Source: SAR324 cluster bacterium (GTDB lineage: Bacteria > SAR324 > NAC60-12). From it: a DNA stretch of 64,000 nucleotides. Numbering within the stretch: the stretch's first letter is position 1; each line of letters starts with the position of its first letter. The stretch is from contig JADGAV010000002.1 of NCBI GenBank assembly GCA_015231825.1, positions 135,914 through 199,913 on the forward strand, given 5' to 3'. The notes beneath the pieces are model-generated. The model made no database searches and was not told the DNA's origin. It worked only from the letters and a program-made list of their open reading frames with translations. Both the position numbers and the translations under genes were made by a program. Shown piece by piece: positions 35,971 through 43,834 of the stretch.

Positions 35971-36594
35971 TTAAAATGAAGGAGGGGTCAAGATCCAGAA
36001 TACTTCGATGACATCTCCTTTGGTAGCGAGCCAGGAATGAGGCACGTGGGCCGGATAATGAAGACTATCTCCTTCATTGAGCTGGTAAGTGTCGTTTCCC
36101 ACTTTTACCTCCAGGGTGCCTTTCATCACGATACAGATTTTTTCTCCAGGAGAATCAAGCATCGGCTCATCTCCGGAGTTTTCTCCCTGAGAAACGCGCA
36201 TCGACATGACTTCCATCTGACGGTTCATGTCCGGTGTCAGCAAGTCGTAGACCACCTTCGATCCAGGGAGTGCCAGACGTTTGCGTTTGTCTGCCCGGAC
36301 CACGGACACCTTTTCGACATAGCTGGGTTTTTGTATGACCAATTCCGGCACTTTTTCATGAAACCCCCAATTTTCATCGCTGTTTCCGCTGGAAAACAAG
36401 TTGATGACACTATATCCAAATTGACCGGCAATTTTTTTTAAGGAAGTGATGGAAGGTTCAGTCACCCCACGTTCTATTTGACTGAGAAAACTTTTTGAAA
36501 GTCCAGTCATATTTGAAAATTTTTCCAGTGTTAGTTTCCTTTTTTGACGTTCCTTCCGGATTCTTTCACCGAGATCAATCATCGTGTTGGGCAT
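35971..36594 (-). CDS. XRE-family regulator with C-terminal cupin
   Basis: 207 residues. N-terminal helix-turn-helix of the XRE/Cro type (LTLEKFSNMTGLSKSFLSQIERG, residues about 20-45) and a C-terminal cupin sensor domain (about 110-200, with GEKICIVMKGTLEV and HYPAHVPHSW). This layout is typical of repressors or activators of catabolic operons such as PuuR- or SutR-like regulators, where the cupin binds an effector. It lies between the minus-strand M24 block and the divergent plus-strand alcohol-dehydrogenase operon, and is the obvious candidate regulator of both. Confidence 0.88.
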   Translation of the reverse strand: MPNTMIDLGERIRKERQKRKLTLEKFSNMTGLSKSFLSQIERGVTEPSITSLKKIAGQFGYSVINLFSSGNSDENWGFHEKVPELVIQKPSYVEKVSVVRADKRKRLALPGSKVVYDLLTPDMNRQMEVMSMRVSQGENSGDEPMLDSPGEKICIVMKGTLEVKVGNDTYQLNEGDSLHYPAHVPHSWLATKGDVIEVFWILTPPSF

Positions 36595-37210
36595 GAAAGA
36601 TTGCTTTCTATTCGAAAACTTGTCGCTAAAATACGAATAATATTTCTAATTCAGCGAACATTGGGTTTCTGTTTTTATGGAATAACGGCTCACCTCATAT
36701 TTTCTATAATTGACTGAAAACGTCAAATTTTTTATTTCCTCTGAGTGTACTGGATGCTCAACAGCTGAAAGCAAAGCAAGGCTTTCAATGAGAAAGCTGG
36801 AAAGATAAATTTTTACAGGAAATTCTATGATCCAGCAATTATATTAGTTTTAAAACTAATATATTCAATAGTATACAGCCTTTGAATTTATCCAGTTTTA
36901 TTTTAAAATTGAGCCCGGGGAGAAATAACTGAAAATCATAATTGGGAAAATCGATTCTGTCCTGAGTGAATTAATTTTCTTGACGTCAAACTTTTTCCTT
37001 GTTAAACTGTCCTTCTGCCGAGCGCGGCTCTAACAACTTTCCAGACTCTCCCTTGGCATCAAACGGTACAATTCTGCATAACAAACCTTTTTTTATCGCT
37101 TGTGTGGTGTTCCCGCCACTGCTATCATCTCGTCGAAAAGTGATTGATTTACCCATTTGCAGACAAGTTCTCTGCGATGAAGTTCAAGTAGGAATTAGGG
37201 AGGTAAACGA
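36595..37210. other. Divergent regulatory intergenic region
   Basis: 616 bp between the XRE-cupin gene and the plus-strand dehydrogenase. It holds the perfect palindrome listed separately and a hairpin TGAAAGC (36766-36772)/GCTTTCA (36781-36787). It is AT-rich across 36640-36900. No gene was seen; the long span suggests two promoters and operator sites. Confidence 0.6.
36840..36863. promoter_or_regulatory. Perfect 24-bp palindrome, candidate operator
   Basis: Twelve bases on each side of the 36851/36852 axis pair exactly (half-site TATATTAGTTTT). Dimeric XRE regulators bind such symmetric AT-rich sites. It lies 246 bp upstream of the XRE-cupin start and 347 bp before the dehydrogenase start. 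Confidence 0.6.
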
Positions 37211-38299
37211 GTGGAAACAATAGAAAAAATTCCTGACAAAATGATGGCAGCTGTATTAATGGGGCCGAATCAAGTGGAATTGCAGGAAGTTGAAACACCC
37301 AGTCCAGGTCCTGCGGATGTCCTGATCCGGGTCGAAACCTGCGCGGTATGCAGCACGGATGTCAGTCTGATCGCCAAACCGTTTGCCGGGCAGCCTCCTT
37401 ATGGTGATTTTATTATCGGGCATGAATATGCCGGCGTGGTGGTCGCGTTAGGAGAAACTGTTGATGAGTTTAAGCTTGGTGACCGAGTTGCGGTCGAAGC
37501 TCACTTGGGATGTTCCCGCTGTCGGAATTGCCGAAGAGGCAACTACACATCCTGCCTCAATCATGGAAACCGAAAAAAGGGACATCGTGCAAACGGGTTT
37601 ACGACCAATGGTGGCGATGCTCAATATGTGATCAACCACATCAACACCGTCTACAAAATTCCGGACACGTTGAGCTTTGAAGAAGCCGCTCTGGTCACAA
37701 ACCTGGGTTGTGTGCTCTATGGGTTTGAAACCATGGGAGGTTTTGTTGTAGGCGACAATGTCGCTGTGATCGGTCCCGGACCATTGGGTTTGATTTCCAT
37801 CCAAGCGGCCAAAGCATTGGGTGCCGGGAGAACATTTCTCGTGGGCAGGCGCGATGCTCCTTTGCAAATTGGGAAGGCGAATGGGGCAGATCGAGTGATC
37901 AACATCAATAAGGAAGATGCTGCAGAAGTCATTCGTGAAGAGACGGATGGTGTTGGTGCGGACATTGTTTTTGAATCGTCGGGCAATCAATCAGGGCTGG
38001 ATTTGGCTGTCAAAGTGGCAAAAAGGATGGGGCAGATTCTGTTGTTGGGATTTGCTCACGAGCCGATCCCGGCCGATTTTGCCGAACTGGCGCTGAACAA
38101 TAAATCGATCCACACGGTGCGAGGGGAAAGTTGGGCCAATGTTGGCAGAGCCGTCTCACTTTTAAAACAGCAGAAAGTCAATTTAAGGCCGCTGGTGACA
38201 CATTCTTTCCCGTTATCACAGATCGATGAGGCCTACAAAACCTATACGGAAAGAAAAGACGGTGCCATCAAAGTGGTTGTAAAACCTAACGAATCATAA
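37211..38299 (+). CDS. Zinc-dependent medium-chain alcohol/polyol dehydrogenase
   Basis: 362 residues. Catalytic zinc site Cys47 with His71/Glu72 (GHEYAG), the structural zinc quartet Cys101, Cys104, Cys107, Cys115 (C-x2-C-x2-C-x7-C), and a Rossmann region GPGPLGLISIQAA. It resembles sorbitol/threonine dehydrogenases. The start is GTG at 37211, preceded by GGGAGG (37198-37203). First gene of a plus-strand run with the Tm-1-like, DapA-like and creatininase-family genes. Probable role: NAD-dependent oxidation of a polyol or hydroxy-amino acid. Confidence 0.88.
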   Translation: METIEKIPDKMMAAVLMGPNQVELQEVETPSPGPADVLIRVETCAVCSTDVSLIAKPFAGQPPYGDFIIGHEYAGVVVALGETVDEFKLGDRVAVEAHLGCSRCRNCRRGNYTSCLNHGNRKKGHRANGFTTNGGDAQYVINHINTVYKIPDTLSFEEAALVTNLGCVLYGFETMGGFVVGDNVAVIGPGPLGLISIQAAKALGAGRTFLVGRRDAPLQIGKANGADRVININKEDAAEVIREETDGVGADIVFESSGNQSGLDLAVKVAKRMGQILLLGFAHEPIPADFAELALNNKSIHTVRGESWANVGRAVSLLKQQKVNLRPLVTHSFPLSQIDEAYKTYTERKDGAIKVVVKPNES

Positions 38300-38382
38300 A
38301 AATCACTCCTCAGGGACTTCGTTCCTCATTCGGTAATTCAAATCGAATTTGTTCATCAAGCGATTTATCCAGCGGATAAAAT

Positions 38383-39645
38383 ATGGAAACTCAACAAGAT
38401 CCCTCGCAAATGACCATATTGATCACTGCGACTCTCGATACCAAGGGGAATGAGGCCGTTTTTCTCAGGGAAAGGATCGAATCTCAAGGATGTAAAACGT
38501 TGCTGATGAACACCGGTATTTTCTCTATCCCCTCCGAGGCTTCTCAAGAGTTCAACCCTGATATTAGCCGTGAAGAAGTCGCGATTGCGGGAGGGGTCCC
38601 CATTGAAGAACTGCTTGATTCCAAAGACAAAGGGCGGTGCATTCAAACAATGATGGTCGGAGCTGGAAAAATTGCAGCCGCATTGCACAAGGAAGGGAAA
38701 TTTCAGGGAGTGATCGGCATTGGAGGTGCCCAGGGAACTGATATCGGAACCGCTGCGATGCGCGCTCTTCCTTTTGGTCTCCCGAAATTCATGGTGGCCA
38801 CCGTTGCTTCAGGATTAGCGACTTTTGGTCCTTACGTGGGCACCAAAGACATTATTATGATGCATTCGGTTGCCGATATTCAAGGACTCAATTTCCTCAC
38901 TATCCGGGTGCTCGAAAATGCCGCCGCCGCAATCTGCGGGATGGTAAAAGCTTCTTCCAGCCGAAAGAACGCGGAAATGTCTAAAATTCCAGTCGCTATG
39001 TCTATGCTCGGGACTACCACTCCAGGGGCTCTACGGGCAAAAAAAATACTGGAAGAAGCAGGTTACGAAAGTGTTGCCTTTCACCAGAATGGAACGGGAG
39101 GCATCGCCATGGAGGAAATGATCAATGAAGGGTATTTTAAAGGAGTACTGGATTTGAACATGCACGAATTAGCTGATTCAGTGGTCGGCGGTCTGCATCG
39201 TTCGATCCGGGATTTTCGCCTGGAATCGGCAGGGAAACAAGGAATTCCTCAAGTGATTGCTCCCGGTAGTGTCAATTATTCGGTCCAGGGACCATTCGAC
39301 ACCCTGGCGGAAAGTCTTAAAAAGCAAAAGTACATCATACACAATCCGAATTTAACGTTGGTGCGTTTGACTCGGGAAGAACTGATTGAGGTTGCAAAAC
39401 TGGCGGCGAAAAAAATAAATATGGCAACCGGTCCTGTCCATGTTTTCATTCCGCTGCAGGGGTTTTCGTTTCCTGACCGGGAAGGTCTACCTCACTGGGA
39501 ACCGGAGAGTAACCGGATTTTCATAGAAACTCTACGTGAGAACCTGAAATCGTCTGTTCCCTTTGAATCAGTTGATGCTCATATCAATGATGACGCTTTC
39601 ACAGATCACGTTGTCGAAAAATTTATGTCCTTACTGAGCACTTGA
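38383..39645 (+). CDS. Tm-1-like ATP-binding domain protein (UPF0261)
   Basis: 420 residues of the Tm-1-like/UPF0261 family, named after the tomato virus-resistance protein. Seen: ILITATLDTKGNEAVFLRER at the N-terminus, GIGGAQGTDIGTAAMRALPFGLPK in the middle (the ATP-binding part), and HVFIPLQGFSFPDREG near the end. Bacterial members sit in catabolic clusters, often next to a phosphoenolpyruvate hydrolase-like partner, but their reaction is not defined. Here it lies between the dehydrogenase and the DapA-like aldolase, about 83 bp after the former. Confidence 0.9.
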   Translation: METQQDPSQMTILITATLDTKGNEAVFLRERIESQGCKTLLMNTGIFSIPSEASQEFNPDISREEVAIAGGVPIEELLDSKDKGRCIQTMMVGAGKIAAALHKEGKFQGVIGIGGAQGTDIGTAAMRALPFGLPKFMVATVASGLATFGPYVGTKDIIMMHSVADIQGLNFLTIRVLENAAAAICGMVKASSSRKNAEMSKIPVAMSMLGTTTPGALRAKKILEEAGYESVAFHQNGTGGIAMEEMINEGYFKGVLDLNMHELADSVVGGLHRSIRDFRLESAGKQGIPQVIAPGSVNYSVQGPFDTLAESLKKQKYIIHNPNLTLVRLTREELIEVAKLAAKKINMATGPVHVFIPLQGFSFPDREGLPHWEPESNRIFIETLRENLKSSVPFESVDAHINDDAFTDHVVEKFMSLLST

Positions 39646-39695
39646 AATTAACAACGATCATGAAAAAACTTAATTTTTGGACGAGGAGATTTTGA

Positions 39696-40592
39696 ATGGG
39701 AAGTTCCAAAGAAATGCTGGCAGGAGTATTTTCGCCTATGTGTACTCCTTTCATCGACGAGCAGGTGTCACTGGACGGTGTCGCCACAAATATTGAAAAA
39801 ATGAATCAGACAGGTTTACGGGGATATTTTATTCTGGGAACCAATGGAGAATTTAAATCTCTCACTGCTAAAGAAAGTTTTGAGGTACTGCAAACCGTTG
39901 TGAAACACCGCAGTGCAGATAAGGTGGTGATGGCCGGCACAGCGGCCGAAAGTACATTTGAAACGATCGAAAAAACTCTAAAAGCTGCTGATTTGGGAGC
40001 AGATCTTGTCAGTTTATTGATGCCCCATTTTTTTGCAAAAAAAATGGAAGATGATGTGCTGGCCAGTTTCATTATTGATGTGGCCGATGCCTCTCCCATT
40101 CCTGTGGTTTTGTATAATAACCCTTCCGTTGCTGCAGGAGTCAATATCGGTGCCGATTTGATCAAGCGGGTGGCGGTCCACCCCAATGTGATCGGGATCA
40201 AAGACAGTTCCAAAAGCACTTATAAAAATGGTTTGGAATCTGAAGGTGACGGGTTTTCCGTAATGGCGGGATCAGCAGGATATTTTTTGGATCTGCTGGT
40301 TTCGGGGGGAACAGGAGGCGTACTTTCCTTAGCGAATGTCTTTCCAGATGCCTGTGCGACTTTGTACAGAACCTTCAAGGAAGGGCGTCTGGAAGAAGCA
40401 CAGAAACTGAGCGATGAGTTGATCAGTTTGAACAAAGAAGTGTCGGGAGCCTTTGGTGTTGCTGGAGTAAAGGCAGCCATGGACCTGGCAGGTTTTGTTG
40501 GCGGTAACCCGCGAAAACCTTTGAAAGGCATGCTTGAATCTCAAAAACTCCAATTGAAAGAAACCCTGACAGAAAAGGGTTTTTTGAAATAA
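39696..40592 (+). CDS. DapA-family aldolase/synthase
   Basis: 298 residues, TIM-barrel class I aldolase of the dihydrodipicolinate synthase/N-acetylneuraminate lyase superfamily. Seen: GTNGEF (48-53), Tyr140 in VVLYNNP, Schiff-base Lys169 in VIGIKDSS. Members cleave or form 2-keto acids. The catabolic setting favours a lyase (for example a 2-keto-3-deoxy acid or 4-hydroxy-2-oxoglutarate type) over lysine synthesis; no dapB is nearby. The SD (GAGGAG) precedes the ATG. Confidence 0.87.
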   Translation: MGSSKEMLAGVFSPMCTPFIDEQVSLDGVATNIEKMNQTGLRGYFILGTNGEFKSLTAKESFEVLQTVVKHRSADKVVMAGTAAESTFETIEKTLKAADLGADLVSLLMPHFFAKKMEDDVLASFIIDVADASPIPVVLYNNPSVAAGVNIGADLIKRVAVHPNVIGIKDSSKSTYKNGLESEGDGFSVMAGSAGYFLDLLVSGGTGGVLSLANVFPDACATLYRTFKEGRLEEAQKLSDELISLNKEVSGAFGVAGVKAAMDLAGFVGGNPRKPLKGMLESQKLQLKETLTEKGFLK

Positions 40593-40670
40593 CGGAATTC
40601 GATTTTTTTAAACGACCATAATTTTTTTTTAAAAAGGTCAATTTTTCAACAATAGAAGTAAGGAGAACAA

Positions 40671-41534
40671 ATGGCAAGAAAAGCAACATGGAGCCTTCAG
40701 CACAACAGTCATGATGAAGTGAAGGAAATTATTAAAACCAATGACACTATTCTTATTCCGATGGGATCCACAGAAAAACATGGAGCCCATTGCCCTCTGG
40801 GGACGGATACAATGACCGCGATCGGTGTTGTAGAAAAAGCAGCGCCTCGCTGCAATACTTTATACACTCCTATTGTTCCAGTGGGTTATTCTCCTCATCA
40901 TATGGGAGAACCTTTAGAAGGGACTGGGACCATGACACTGTCTGGAAACACTTATCGCGCTGTCGTGTATGATATTGCCAGAAGCATGATCTTCCATGGA
41001 TTCAACAAACTGATCTTTGTTACCCATCATGGCAGTAACTCCAAAGTGATTGATGATGTTCTTCGCAAAATCCGGTACCAGACAGGTGCCTTTGTCGGAT
41101 GGTATAAAACACCGACTGAAAGAACTTTGTCTTTGCTGAAGGATGTCATCGAAGGACCGCCGGAAGAGACACCAGGATGGCATGCAGGTGAAATTGAAAC
41201 CAGCACCATTCTCGCTTACGACGAATCTGCTGTGGATCTTGATAAAAGAAGAGATGACAGGACCCATGCCCCTCATTGGATGGGTGACAGTTTTAAGAAA
41301 CACGATGGTTCCGGATTTGTTACTTTTCAGGGTGCTGAAAGCATGTGGGTTCCAATGGAACATCATGAATACTCTGATCATGCGACCATTGGAAATGCAT
41401 TCCGGGGAACAAAGGAAAAAGGTCAGAAATATTTTGATATTGCAGCGGATGCACTGGCTGCACTCGTTGAGGAAGTCAAAAAATTTGATGTCAAAGTTCC
41501 CGAAGAAAACCGTGACTGGGGCGACAGGGCTTAA
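40671..41534 (+). CDS. Creatininase-family metal hydrolase
   Basis: 287 residues with the creatininase fold pattern. Likely metal ligands Glu35, His37, Asp46 (GSTEKHGAH...GTD), His120 (THHGSN) and Glu174 (WHAGEIETS). The family hydrolyses cyclic or linear amides: creatinine, 2-amino-5-formylaminopyrimidinone, mycofactocin precursor. The substrate here is not known. The M24 creatinase-like gene lies about 5 kb away on the other side of the XRE-cupin gene. SD AAGGAG at about 40660. It ends the plus-strand quartet; a hairpin follows. Confidence 0.87.
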   Translation: MARKATWSLQHNSHDEVKEIIKTNDTILIPMGSTEKHGAHCPLGTDTMTAIGVVEKAAPRCNTLYTPIVPVGYSPHHMGEPLEGTGTMTLSGNTYRAVVYDIARSMIFHGFNKLIFVTHHGSNSKVIDDVLRKIRYQTGAFVGWYKTPTERTLSLLKDVIEGPPEETPGWHAGEIETSTILAYDESAVDLDKRRDDRTHAPHWMGDSFKKHDGSGFVTFQGAESMWVPMEHHEYSDHATIGNAFRGTKEKGQKYFDIAADALAALVEEVKKFDVKVPEENRDWGDRA

Positions 41535-41545
41535 GTTTTCTTTCT

Positions 41546-41593
41546 GGAAAACGAAAATAACAGGGTGGGATGTTTCCGACCCTGTTGTTTTCC
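41546..41593. terminator. Hairpin after the creatininase-family gene
   Basis: AACAGGGT (41559-41566) pairs with ACCCTGTT (41579-41586); the outer GGAAAAC (41546-41552) pairs with GTTTTCC (41587-41593), with a 6-nt bulge. No T-run, so termination strength is uncertain. The rest of the 314-bp gap to the next gene shows nothing else. Confidence 0.55.
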
Positions 41594-41848
41594 AGGAAAC
41601 GAAAAATTTAAAAAATTCAAAAGGTTTTTTCGCAATTTTGTATTCTTGTTCTTACTCCTTGTCATAACCCCTCTGTTGAGGATGGTTTTAGTTGTGAATA
41701 TGAGTAAGATCATGAGTAAGATAAATGACAAGTTCAGAAATAAAGCATGATCAAAATTGTAATTCTGGCCATGGAGCAGGCTCACCGAAAGAAAAAGACT
41801 CCAAGTTGACGATTTTCAAAAACGGAAAACGCTAAACAGGCAAAAAAG

Positions 41849-42619
41849 ATGGAAAGACTGAAAGGAAAAGTGGCAGTTGTGACCGGCTCTGCACAGGGAA
41901 TGGGCTTCGCGATTGCCCAGGGACTTTGGCAGGACGGGGCAAAAATCGTCATCACTGACATCAATCAAGACGCGATTGAAAGTTCGGTTGCCAAGGCCCG
42001 GGAAGCTGGCGCTGAAGTTATGGGAATTCGGATGGATGTCACCGATAAAGCGCAGGTTCAATCCATGGTCGAAGAAGTTGTCTCGAAATGGGGGAGCCTG
42101 GATGTTCTGGTCAACAATGCCGGAGGAGCGCTGTTTACCCCGCATATTTTGGATGAAATTGAAGAAAAGCATTGGGATCTGGTCGTCAATGTGAATCTGA
42201 AAGGATCCTTTCTTTGTTGCCAGCAGGTGATCCCGGTGATGGTCAAAAACGGGGGAGGTACGATCATCAATATTTCTGCCCTGGCAGCCCACTGGCGGGC
42301 ATCCTTGGCCGGGGTGCAATATACAGCAGCAAAAGCAGGCGTGGAGGGATTGACTCGGCAGCTCGCTTATGATTGGGGAAAAAACAGGATCCGGGTCAAT
42401 GCAGTAGCGCCCACGGTGACCATGACCGGAGACAGAGTGGGGGCATTGTGGGAACAAAAAGGAGATGCTGAACGGGAACGAATTTTAAACCAGATTCCCT
42501 TGCGCCGCTTGAGCGAACCGTCTGAAATCGCAGCCACGGTCGTTTTTTTAGCATCCGATGAATCAAGTTACATCACGGGCATTTGCCTGGATGTGAGTGG
42601 AGGGCGCTATCTTCGATAA
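41849..42619 (+). CDS. Short-chain dehydrogenase/reductase
   Basis: 256-residue classical SDR. TGSAQGMG (12-19), NNAG near residue 90, and the YxxxK in QYTAAKAGV with a preceding Ser (ISALAAH). It resembles 3-oxoacyl or polyol dehydrogenases (GDRVGALWEQ near the end). It lies 229 bp after a hairpin and about 100 bp before the hydroxyacid dehydrogenase, so it may begin a second transcript. Substrate unknown. Confidence 0.85.
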   Translation: MERLKGKVAVVTGSAQGMGFAIAQGLWQDGAKIVITDINQDAIESSVAKAREAGAEVMGIRMDVTDKAQVQSMVEEVVSKWGSLDVLVNNAGGALFTPHILDEIEEKHWDLVVNVNLKGSFLCCQQVIPVMVKNGGGTIINISALAAHWRASLAGVQYTAAKAGVEGLTRQLAYDWGKNRIRVNAVAPTVTMTGDRVGALWEQKGDAERERILNQIPLRRLSEPSEIAATVVFLASDESSYITGICLDVSGGRYLR

Positions 42620-42723
42620 TAATCGGTAGGGTGTGCATATCTGCCGCTAGTGCATAGAAAAACCCAGGTGTAAACGAAGCTCATTCGTTGCCCGCTTTGA
42701 TGTCCAGACTGCAAAAGGAAAAA

Positions 42724-43734
42724 ATGAAGGAAAGACGCAAAGTTCTGCTTCCTCAACCCATAGAAGATGAAGCCCTGCAAATGTTGAAGGAGAACAATAT
42801 AGAAATTGTCCAGACTCCAGATGCAAATCCTGAAACCGTGGCCCCTTTGATCGGTGATGTTGAGGGAATCGTTCTTCGCACAGGAATCCATATAACACGG
42901 GATCTCCTCGACCGTGCCGAAAAACTGCAGACGATTTCCCGCACCGGTGGTGGAGTGGATAACGTCGATGTCAAATGTGCTTCTGAGAAAGGAATTCTGG
43001 TCACCTCCAGTCTGGGAGTCAACACCACTTCGGTTGTGGAACACAGTCTTGCCTTGATTCTTTCTTTGTCCAAAGAGCTTTTTTTAATGGACAGGGAGAT
43101 GAGGAACAACAATTTCAGAATCCGGTATCAAAATCGTCCGCGGGATCTCAGAGAAAAATGCCTGGGAGTCGTCGGGTATGGAAAGATTGGTTCGGAGCTT
43201 GCGGAATGTTGTCGGGGAATTTTTAAAATGAGAATCATTGCTCATGATGATTATCTGAGCGATGAGATCAAAGCGAAACATCAAAATACAGAGTTTATGA
43301 GTCTGGAAGACCTGTTTCGCCAGGCTGATGTGATATCAATGCACATCCCCCTCACTGACGAGACGAAGGAAATGATTGACTGGCAATATCTACAGATGAT
43401 GAAACAAGATGCCGTGATTATCAATACTTCGCGTGGAGGAGTGATCAAAGAAGACGATTTGGTGAAAGCTTTAAGCGAGAAAAACATCGGAGGTGCAGGT
43501 CTCGATGTCTTTGCAGAAGAACCGCCCAGTGCCGATCACCCCCTGCTTCGATTGGACAACGTGATCCTGACTCCCCATTCTGCTGCCTTGACAAAAGAAT
43601 GTGTATTAAGAATGGCGACCAGTGCAGTTTCCCGAGTCCTGGACTGTTTCAACGGAATCGTTCCGGAAAGCATTGCCAATCCGGAAGTTCTGTCCCAGGA
43701 AAAGTGGAGGCACCTCAAGAAATCTAATCAGTAA
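42724..43734 (+). CDS. D-2-hydroxyacid dehydrogenase (phosphoglycerate dehydrogenase-like)
   Basis: 336 residues from the ATG at 42724, which has AAAGGAAAAA before it. Seen: GVDNVDVKCASEKGI, the cofactor motif GYGKIGSELAE, and the catalytic Arg/Glu/His set (NTSRGGVI, LDVFAEEPP, TPHSAALTKE). No ACT domain, so it is closer to glyoxylate/hydroxypyruvate or erythronate-type reductases than to SerA. It is the last gene in the plus-strand run and ends about 100 bp before the convergent S9 peptidase gene. Confidence 0.85.
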   Translation: MKERRKVLLPQPIEDEALQMLKENNIEIVQTPDANPETVAPLIGDVEGIVLRTGIHITRDLLDRAEKLQTISRTGGGVDNVDVKCASEKGILVTSSLGVNTTSVVEHSLALILSLSKELFLMDREMRNNNFRIRYQNRPRDLREKCLGVVGYGKIGSELAECCRGIFKMRIIAHDDYLSDEIKAKHQNTEFMSLEDLFRQADVISMHIPLTDETKEMIDWQYLQMMKQDAVIINTSRGGVIKEDDLVKALSEKNIGGAGLDVFAEEPPSADHPLLRLDNVILTPHSAALTKECVLRMATSAVSRVLDCFNGIVPESIANPEVLSQEKWRHLKKSNQ

Positions 43735-43834
43735 ATTCAGAAACAAGGCCCACCTGAGCATCCCATTCCTCTTAGTTTTGTTTGGTCACCTGAAATTTTT
43801 TAAAAATCTCTTGATGAGCAACGATTAAATTTCG

